From contig MU839102.1 in NCBI GenBank assembly GCA_030685235.1, positions 62,001 to 126,000 of the forward strand: a DNA stretch of 64,000 nt, written 5' to 3'. Position 1 is the first letter of the stretch, and every line of letters starts with the position of its first letter. This document shows positions 57,256 to 64,000 of the stretch, in pieces. Both the position numbers and the translations under genes were made by a program. The notes beneath the pieces were generated by a model. The model was not told where the DNA came from. It ran no database searches and was given only the letters and a program-made list of their open reading frames with translations. Source of the stretch: Copromyces sp. CBS 386.78 (Eukaryota > Ascomycota > Sordariomycetes > Sordariales > Sordariaceae).

Positions 57256-60018
57256 CTAACCCCAACCCAGTGTCTCGAGAATGCCCTTTGCCTCAATCCC
57301 ACTGAAGCCGGAAACGGCCACGGCGCGCGCCTGGCTACCGCTCCGAAGTGACTGAAGACCCTTGGCGATCTTCCACGCCTCCTCTTCACCAACAACAAAC
57401 AAGAAGCGCTTTCCTTCCTGATCGCGAATGCTCGTACGCAAGAGATGCAGACCCCTGAACTTCCACCCTTCTGCCTCTTGTGAGGCAGCAGCCGACCCAG
57501 CAGCCGAAGAGCCCGAGCTGTTAGCGTTCAGGCCTAACCGGCAGCTCGTGCTGCAACACGTTCCGAGCTCGTTAAGGTAGGCAACGGCCTCTTCGCCGTT
57601 GAAGGCTCTCGTGGCGGCCTTCTCAGCCGCACGCCGCATTGCGCTGCTAGTCGGCATCATCTTGAACAGCGGGTGCGAAGGCGGAATTGCGCCAGAGGCA
57701 ACGCCGGTGCCGTTCGAAGAGCTGGCGGCCAGCACGGGGCACCAGACCTCAACTTGCTTAAGGGTCCAGGCCTTGATGTCCCATTCGCGCTGGGCTACGC
57801 CACGGACGTCGTCGTCAACGAAGAGGCCGGCGGTGGAGATGCGAAGAATAAGGCCATCGGTGACCGTGCCGACGCCGGAGATCAGCTGTGAAGCTGGCGT
57901 TTTCGAGAATTGGTTAACAAAGTTATATACGGCCTTGATAACAATCTTGCCAGGATCCTCAGTATGATATGCGGGCCGCATTGATGAAGGAGGGCTGGTA
58001 TTGTTCGTGGTGGCGGACGGCGCGTATGAGTCCTCTGAGAAATCCGAGACCGACTTCTTACGGGCCGCGGCATGGTTCTTAGGCTTGTCGTAGGGCCGGT
58101 ACGAGTATTCGTCAGCAGTTCCTGTCGCACTCGACGCTGGTCTGGGGGATGCAGGCTTCGGTGACGCCGTCCTCGCTGCCGCTGGATTGGGCGATTTTGT
58201 GGGCGAGTGTGGTGGCGCGGGCGATGCGCGTGGGGTCGAAGTACGGGCGGTGGAAGCATGGGAAGTCTGCGAGGCGGTAGCTGAAGGAGTGACGATGGAA
58301 GGCGGCCTACCGTTGGGCCACAAACTGGTCCTCTCGCCAACCTTTGGCATGGCATAAGGTGTTTCCTTGCGCGCAAGCCTCTCCTTCTCCTTTTCCATCT
58401 CCTCGTCTTCCCGCCGAAGCTGCTCAAGGCGCTCCTCCCGGTCCCTCTGCTCTTGTGCTTCGCGGACTTCGCGAGCCTCCTGTTCCCTTCGCCTTATGGC
58501 TTCCCGGATTTCACGTTCCCTCGCTTCTTTCTGGTCCCGCTCAAGTCGTTTCCTTTCCTCCTCACGCCGTATGGCCTCGTCCTTCTGTCTCAGCTCCTCC
58601 CGCTCACGGGCCTCGCGCATTTCACGCTCCTTGGCTTCGCGTTCCTTTTCCTCACGTTCCCTGGCTTCACGCTCCCTTGCCTCGCGCTCACGGGTTAGTT
58701 GCTCGCGCAGGAGACGTTCCCGCTCGCGTTGACGGGCTTCCTGTTCCAGCTTTATTTGGCGCTCGCGTTCCTTGCCTTCTCGTTCTCTTGCCAAGCGCTC
58801 CTTTTCTATAGCAGCGAGTTCCTTGGCTTCCCACTCGGCTTTCTGACGCATTTCACGCTCCACCTTTTCTCGCATCTCGCGCTCCAGACACTCTTTCTCC
58901 AGAGCCTCTTGTTCCTTGCGCTCCCTCTCTCTTTCCTCCCTCTCACGGGTCTCCTTCTCCCGTTTCTCGCGCTCACGTGCATCACGTTCTCGCAGCTCAC
59001 GCAGACGGCGAGCGGCATCCTCACGCCTCTTTTGGTCGGCCTCCTTTGCCTTGCGCTCTTCCTCCCGCCTCCGAGTCTCCTCTCTGGCCTTTTCCCAGGC
59101 GCCTTTAGCGGAGACTTCAGACTTGGTTGGATTGAGAGGGTCGTTCGCCATGGGTGGTTCGTACGTCTGCTCATGGGCATTGGCTGGCTCCTCGCGAGGC
59201 GTCTCTGGCACCGACTCTGGTCCCGGATCATAATCGGGGTCATCTTCGGGTCTCAGCTCGGGTTCCGGCGGTGGCTGTGGCTTCGGCTGTGACTTTGTCT
59301 GAGATTTCGAGTGGTATTTGGGTTGCGACTTTGCGTGAGACCGAATCTGGGTCGGAGACTGTGGGCGCTTATGTGAGCGAGTCTGGGTAGGAGACTGCGG
59401 TCTCTTGTGCGATCTTGTCTGCATTGGGGATTGTGGCCTGTGCTTGGCCTTGGGCTCCGGCTCCGGCTCAGCTTGTGGCTCAGGCTTAGAGTCTTTCTCT
59501 TCCTTCCACGAGGGACGCGACCACTCATCCGCCGGAGTCTCGGGATCGGTGGGAGGTGTAGGAGGACGTGGTGGCGGTCCTTGGGTAGACCTGGGACCCT
59601 CGCTAGCAGGTGCCGTGTTGAACGCTCCAGAGGCACCGAATTCGCCCGTTGTCTTGTGCCAGTCGCTGCCCGACCCCAGCTTCGCCTTGCTTGACGATCG
59701 GCCAAGTGACCAAGATCCGAACGCTACGGCAACCAACAGTATGGTCATTCCAACGGTGCCGATTCCGCTGTACCACCATGCCAGGAAAGCTGGCGTCAGC
59801 GCTTTTCCTAGGAGCAGAGCGCCGAGGGTGGAGACAACGCCAGCACAGAAGCTGTTCCATTGCGGCTGGAGCGATGGTAGGTATAGGAATCCAGCGCCGG
59901 CAGAGTGTTCGGGTATGATAAAGACATCATATTTCCCAGTAGGAAGGGCGCTGGAACCGGCCGATGTCTTTGGGTTTTTGCCGTGAGGCGGTGGGGGAGG
60001 CGGCGGTGCCTCGTCCAT
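57256..60018 (-). CDS. Two-helix membrane protein with long charged single-helix region and conserved C-terminal domain
   Basis: Single exon, 920 residues, ATG at 60018. After a Pro-rich start, two hydrophobic helices lie at about 55-76 and 84-106, suggesting a membrane hairpin. A Pro/Ser/Lys linker includes tandem RPQSPTQTRSHK-type repeats (about 193-240). Residues about 306-549 are an almost pure Arg/Glu/Lys/Ala stretch with no regular hydrophobic heptads, the signature of a single alpha helix or a weak coiled coil. The C-terminal 230 residues (from DPGKIVIKAVYNFV near 687) form a compact domain, including RISTAGLFVDDDVRG and LLRTSIRDQEGKRFLFVV, with a beta-rich, PH-like look. I do not recognise the family. 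A membrane-anchored tether is a plausible inference only. Confidence 0.8.
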   Translation of the reverse strand: MDEAPPPPPPPHGKNPKTSAGSSALPTGKYDVFIIPEHSAGAGFLYLPSLQPQWNSFCAGVVSTLGALLLGKALTPAFLAWWYSGIGTVGMTILLVAVAFGSWSLGRSSSKAKLGSGSDWHKTTGEFGASGAFNTAPASEGPRSTQGPPPRPPTPPTDPETPADEWSRPSWKEEKDSKPEPQAEPEPEPKAKHRPQSPMQTRSHKRPQSPTQTRSHKRPQSPTQIRSHAKSQPKYHSKSQTKSQPKPQPPPEPELRPEDDPDYDPGPESVPETPREEPANAHEQTYEPPMANDPLNPTKSEVSAKGAWEKAREETRRREEERKAKEADQKRREDAARRLRELRERDAREREKREKETREREERERERKEQEALEKECLEREMREKVEREMRQKAEWEAKELAAIEKERLAREREGKERERQIKLEQEARQRERERLLREQLTREREAREREAREREEKEREAKEREMREAREREELRQKDEAIRREEERKRLERDQKEAREREIREAIRRREQEAREVREAQEQRDREERLEQLRREDEEMEKEKERLARKETPYAMPKVGERTSLWPNGRPPSIVTPSATASQTSHASTARTSTPRASPAPPHSPTKSPNPAAARTASPKPASPRPASSATGTADEYSYRPYDKPKNHAAARKKSVSDFSEDSYAPSATTNNTSPPSSMRPAYHTEDPGKIVIKAVYNFVNQFSKTPASQLISGVGTVTDGLILRISTAGLFVDDDVRGVAQREWDIKAWTLKQVEVWCPVLAASSSNGTGVASGAIPPSHPLFKMMPTSSAMRRAAEKAATRAFNGEEAVAYLNELGTCCSTSCRLGLNANSSGSSAAGSAAASQEAEGWKFRGLHLLRTSIRDQEGKRFLFVVGEEEAWKIAKGLQSLRSGSQARAVAVSGFSGIEAKGILETLGWG

Positions 60019-61566
60019 TTCGGGGCCGCGCCGTTAACAGTATATCTTGTTGGTGGTAATGTCCTTGGACGTGATTGTCGCAAGGTACGGCGGCGCCTCA
60101 AAGTTCGAATATTAGGTTGCTCTATAGTACTCGTGGGCAGCCATCTAGGCAGGCAAAAGGTCTAGAAATCGGCAGATGTCTGCCATGTGTCAGCCTCAGT
60201 CCTCAGTGTAACCCAAAAGCGCAGAGACATGGAGAAGCTGGCGCACCAGGGCGCTCTTGACAGCTTGCGAAGACGTGCGACGCTTGGGAGGTGGAAGGAA
60301 TAGTGGTGGACTTACATCTCCGGCTTCGATGCGGTCCAAGTTCAACGACGTCAAGACCAGAATTGCACAAGATCGGTGGTTGTCACCCGAGCAAAAAAGG
60401 CTGTGGTATAGGACAAGATTTAATGTCGGTGGCCGGCGCATACAACCGTTGTGTCGGAGGAGGAGGAGGAGGAGGATGTGAAGAAGACAGGGATTGTAGT
60501 TGTGTGACGCCCAGCTTGGGAAACTGCAACAAGTGGAAGTGAAGGGGAAGGCAGTGGAAGGTGGTGCTCCGATTGTTTACTTTACAGTGGGTTTTCTCGC
60601 CAATTGACCGACAGGGACCAGTGGAGTTTCGGGGCGGTGGGGTACAGGGGTGACTGCGCTGAAATGGTAGCTGCACTGGGCTTGCTTCTTCACGACTTGA
60701 GCCCCGAACTCCCAAAAAGACAGCAGCCACCCGTCTTCGATACGATGACACCTCAATTAGAGAGGAGGTATACCCGTAGTAATTTGTATCATCCGGATGG
60801 ATCAATTTGCTGTCTGTTGCACAGCCTTAACAAATCAGCAACCGCCAAATCGACTTCCTTCAAAGTTGCCAGGCTGTGGCCGTCAGCGATTCGCTGCCGC
60901 TCGTGGCGTGACCAAAGTTTCGAAACAAGCCCAGGCTTACCAGCGCGGCTTGGCCCCTTCCACGTTCCGACAATTGTTTTCTGCAAACAGATTTCTTCCA
61001 ACATACTTACCTTTTTGCTATAATCAATGTGTTGTTACTACTGGTTTTTCCCAACAAAGTTGTAAAGGACCACATTCATCGTGTTGGAAGCAAGTTCAAG
61101 CTCACAAAGTAGACAAGAAAGGAAGCCCAACCGTTGCTAGGCAACCGGTTCACGGTAAAAAAAAAGATACCTGTCCCCATCCGTGACGTAACAGGGACCT
61201 GTGAATTATTACAGGGTACGAGGGTGAACCACCGTTCGGTAACCAGATGGCTGGGAGTGCCCAACATCATCACATCACGTCTATACAGGGCCTTCGGGAT
61301 GTAGAACAATTTGATCGAAATTCGCTCTGTGCTCTTTGTATAAAAGAAACAGCGCCCAGGCACGTCTCCGAGTGATATATCCACCACGCTGTAAACTATA
61401 AAGGAATGACAGACATATAAGCCAAACGGTAAGATAAACATGACATTTAAACAATCCAGACTCCAGAAACAAAAAGACAGTTGAGAAAGGATGTCCGTAC
61501 TTAGCAAGAGGGTTTGTGACAAAGGGAAACATGTGCTTGATCAATCAACCAAGTGCCTCGGCTCAC
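60019..61566. other. 1.5-kb gene-free region
   Basis: 5' region of the gene ending at 60018, and 3' region of the minus-strand genes to the right. A GGA triplet run lies at about 60457-60475. The frames here are short and look random. Confidence 0.55.
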
Positions 61567-62031
61567 CTACTCCGTCGTACTAGGTTGTATTCCCAAAAGA
61601 AGTAGGCCAAACTCCACCAGCACATCCGACAACCTGCCCAACACCCACTGCAACAACCAAAACCCTTGGACGCCGGCGAGAACGCCCTGGACACAAAGCA
61701 AAAGGACGGCGTCAAACATGTTACCTTCTTCACCTCCGCCGCCGCCGGCACTGCCGCCTCCCGAGGGATGCTTACCCTTTCCGTCTCCTTCTCCTATGTC
61801 GGCTTGCTGTGGCTGTTGTGATTTTGTCCTCGTCTTTTCTTTCTCGGTGCTGCCGTCGTCGTGTCCGTCGTCGTCTGGTAATGATTCATACAGCCATTGA
61901 TCTCGTCGTAGTCGTAAGCGCCCGTGGCGGGCCCTGTGAGGAACCTCACTCTGTTGCTCTTGTGCCACCGCGGTAGGAACAACAACCATCTCAGCCACGG
62001 AACTTTCCTCGCTTGACATCAAAAAAATCAT
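61567..62031 (-). CDS. Possible small membrane protein, in frame behind the vam7 stop codon
   Basis: The frame that ends in the vam7 stop continues open for 187 more codons, to TAG at 61567. From the first ATG with a good context (62031, A at -3) it gives 154 residues. They are acidic and Gly/Lys-rich at first. The last 50 are strongly hydrophobic: MFDAVLLLCVQGVLAG, then FWLLQWVLG, then LVEFGLLLLGIQ. Codons in the hydrophobic part look like those of real Neurospora genes. Only 100 bases separate this ATG from the vam7 stop, too few for a normal separate promoter. It may be a small gene, the second frame of a shared transcript, a readthrough or alternative C-terminus of Vam7, or a chance frame in a 3' UTR. 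Confidence 0.45.
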   Translation of the reverse strand: MIFLMSSEESSVAEMVVVPTAVAQEQQSEVPHRARHGRLRLRRDQWLYESLPDDDGHDDGSTEKEKTRTKSQQPQQADIGEGDGKGKHPSGGGSAGGGGGEEGNMFDAVLLLCVQGVLAGVQGFWLLQWVLGRLSDVLVEFGLLLLGIQPSTTE

Positions 62032-62058
62032 CCTGTTGAAACTATCCTCATCGGCCTC

Positions 62059-62087
62059 ATCCTCCTCCTCCTCCTCCTCCTCCTCTT
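62059..62087 (+). repeat. CTC/GAG triplet repeat
   Basis: A nearly perfect CTC run on the plus strand. On the minus strand it reads as Glu codons in the frame behind the vam7 stop codon. Confidence 0.85.
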
Positions 62088-62130
62088 CCAACCCTTCATG
62101 ACTTTCCCCCTCGGGAGGCGGCGCCTCACG

Positions 62131-63330
62131 TCAACCAAGCCTCTTGACCCGTCCCTTGGCGACCCTCAGTTTCTTATCCACCACATCGACATTAGTGTTA
62201 AGGTGATCCAGCATGTTCGTCTGGCGCTCCACCTCATCGTTAATCGCCAACCCCATCTCCTTCTGCCTCCGCACGATCCTCGCCAGCGCTTCGACCTCCA
62301 TATCCTGATCGCGCATGGTATCCCTCTGCAACTGCAACACCCCATCATTATCTAGTTCCCTCGTCCGTTCCGTCTCCGGCAGCGGCGCGCCCAACACCCT
62401 CCCCCCTCTCACCGAACCGCCGGCCCCAGAAGACCCAGCAAAAAGCTTGGCCCTCTCCCCGGCCTCCCCACTACTACTCCCACTCCTTGCTCCTCCAGAA
62501 GCCCCGTCACTAATTGAAGCCTGCCTCGCCGCTTCGCGACTTGCGTGCGCCATGCTCGAACTGAGTTTATCCAACCCATCCCTCTCCACCCTCGCAGCCG
62601 CCAACAGATCCCTTCGTCGTCTCAGTTCCCCCTCGCCCACCCTTCCGCTACTCTTCAAAACCCCCAACCCCTCCTGCAGCGCGCCAAGCAAACTGCCCGC
62701 TCTAATCAGCGCCCTCTTGGCCGCCGCGCCCGCCTCCAGCTTCGTCATGTTCTCCGTCGCCCCATCCCTCCTCCCCAGCGCCACGCGCGCCTCGTGCAAC
62801 GCGCCCTTCAGCTCGCGGTGTAAATCCAGCCAGGTGCCCGGGTCGCTGGCGGCCGCGAGGTTGGCCTCCTTGAGCCCAATGGCGGGGATCTTGCCCTCAA
62901 TCCCGCTTCCACTACCCGTCGTGCTGGCAGCCGCATTGGAACCACCCGCGCCACCGGGGAGGTTTAAGAAGGCGCGCCAGACGGGGGTGTCGCGCCAGCG
63001 ACGATCGGGCGGCTCGGCGATGGCGCGGAGGTAGCGCTCTAGACCGACGCGGCGCTTCTCCGTGAGCTCGGGGGAGTTGACGGTGGATTTGAACCAGTTC
63101 TTTGCCGGCAGGGGTTCGGGAGGCGGGGAGCCGACGAGGGAGGTCAGGGCTTGGTGGAGGGCCAGGAAGTCCGAGTAGCGCTTTTGGACGACGAAGGAGC
63201 GCAGGGGAAGGCGGAGGGTGATGTTGTAGAGGGTGAATGGTTTGGATGAAGTGGAACCCCCGGATTCGGAAGAAGAAGACGGGGTGGATATCGAGGTTGT
63301 GGGGATCGAGATCTCGGCTGGGGGGGCCAT
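62131..63330 (-). CDS. vam7: Vacuolar Qc-SNARE Vam7 (PX domain plus SNARE helix)
   Basis: Single exon, 399 residues. ATG at 63330 sits in a strong context (AACCATGGCC). The N-terminal PX domain (about 1-130) has the RYSDF motif at 51-55 and the Pro-rich loop PPEPLPAKNWF, typical of PI3P binding. A Gly/Ala-rich middle follows, then a SNARE motif at about 335-395 with the zero-layer Gln at 370 in EVERQTNML. There is no transmembrane segment, as in yeast Vam7, which is recruited to vacuoles through its PX domain and the HOPS complex to drive homotypic fusion. It is longer than yeast Vam7 (316 residues) through the middle region. The reading frame stays open past its TGA (TGA followed by C) into a hydrophobic extension. 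Confidence 0.93.
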   Translation of the reverse strand: MAPPAEISIPTTSISTPSSSSESGGSTSSKPFTLYNITLRLPLRSFVVQKRYSDFLALHQALTSLVGSPPPEPLPAKNWFKSTVNSPELTEKRRVGLERYLRAIAEPPDRRWRDTPVWRAFLNLPGGAGGSNAAASTTGSGSGIEGKIPAIGLKEANLAAASDPGTWLDLHRELKGALHEARVALGRRDGATENMTKLEAGAAAKRALIRAGSLLGALQEGLGVLKSSGRVGEGELRRRRDLLAAARVERDGLDKLSSSMAHASREAARQASISDGASGGARSGSSSGEAGERAKLFAGSSGAGGSVRGGRVLGAPLPETERTRELDNDGVLQLQRDTMRDQDMEVEALARIVRRQKEMGLAINDEVERQTNMLDHLNTNVDVVDKKLRVAKGRVKRLG

Positions 63331-64000
63331 GGTTGCCGTTTCCTGCCTTTTGGCTGTGCGCCCCGGGATCTTCGGTTGCTTGCTTGTTTTGTCTTGTGTT
63401 GTGATGGTTGTGATTATTTGTGGTGGTGGTGTTGTTTGATGTTCAGATCATAGAAACCACGACCCTGCGATGATCAAAGGCAGCAGCTTTCACGGTCACT
63501 CGGGGAGTTTGGTCGTGCGACTGTGACACGATGCGATCGGCCGGGGAGGAAGAGAGAAGCGGCGTGAAGACCGGTAGTCGACCCTCTTAAAGCAGGGATT
63601 CTCGTGGACGGTTACGGATCGGATGGATTTGTCGTCATCTGTGTCGACAGAAGCAAGGTCAACAGGGCTGGCAGGCAGCACTGACGGTCGGTAGGTGATG
63701 AAGCGCCAATGCGAATTGTGGATGGCTGGGATGACGGGATCGTTGCAATGCTGACGAAGCGCTTCAAAGTGAAACTTAACTTGAACAATGGGACGGGTAT
63801 CTCTTGCAAGACCAAAGAAGCAGACGCGAATGCCCAATGCAAAAAGTAGGAGAGAGAAAGACAAAAAAGAGGTAGTATGTGAGGCCGGGAATCGGTTTGG
63901 TGTTTGGTGTTCAGTGTTCAGTTCGTTGTTTGGAGAATTGGATTGGGGTAAAATGCAGTGGTTGTTGTCAATGCAGTGCAGCTTGCAGCTCAAAAGTGCA
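63331..64000. other. 5' region of vam7; no gene seen
   Basis: The one frame of 165 codons on the minus strand has no family signature and a composition unlike the neighbouring genes, so I do not call it. The left part is probably the vam7 leader and promoter. Confidence 0.55.

Noticed and set aside
63496..63993. 165-codon minus-strand frame at the right edge
   Set aside because: Composition looks random, no recognisable motif, and it lies in the expected vam7 leader and promoter.

Overview
The window reads as nuclear DNA of a filamentous ascomycete, most likely Neurospora or a close Sordariaceae relative. The evidence is short introns (57 to about 230 nt) with GT..AG ends and CTAAC/CTGAC-type branch sites, C/G-ending codons in genes, Gln/Asn homopolymers, fungal-specific families, and a 17 kb AT-rich block of retroelements whose frames are broken almost only by TAA/TAG. 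That last pattern is the scar of repeat-induced point mutation (RIP).

Layout. Bases 1-17150 are RIP-mutated retroelement DNA. A complete 7.07 kb Ty3/gypsy-type element (2186-9259, minus strand, two 233-bp LTRs, 5-bp ATATA target duplication) sits inside an older plus-strand chromodomain Ty3/gypsy element. Removing the insertion and one target copy on paper leaves an unbroken plus-strand frame into the older element's protease. A further remnant fills 14.4-17.15 kb. Bases 17150-17719 hold a lightly damaged gene remnant with five in-frame TAG codons and no frameshift.

From 17.7 kb the DNA is ordinary euchromatin with eleven confident genes and one doubtful one. In order: a secreted-ectodomain single-pass membrane protein (+); the ribosome-biogenesis DEAD-box helicase Drs1 (+); the actin-patch phosphatidate phosphatase App1 (+); a flavin-reductase-like flavoprotein (+) between two 56-bp inverted repeats; a class II cAMP phosphodiesterase (-); a 1.4-kb-residue Q/N-rich protein with a PARP-type zinc-finger-like module (-); a 2000-residue DIP2/Cmr2 homologue (+); a large membrane protein with a divergent HET domain (+); an eight-exon amidase-family protein lacking its catalytic residues (+); a two-helix membrane protein with a long charged helix (-); a possible small membrane protein read in frame behind the Vam7 stop codon (-); and the vacuolar Qc-SNARE Vam7 (-).

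The genes are housekeeping or signalling loci with no shared pathway beyond several lipid or membrane links (App1, DIP2, Vam7). Points most worth a second look: the in-frame hydrophobic extension behind Vam7, the inverted repeats around the flavoprotein gene, the PARP-finger Q/N-rich protein, the HET-domain membrane protein with chained upstream ORFs, the amidase that looks catalytically dead, and the tRNA-like promoter elements inside the LTRs. Exon boundaries were read by eye from splice signals and frame continuity; nothing was aligned to a database.
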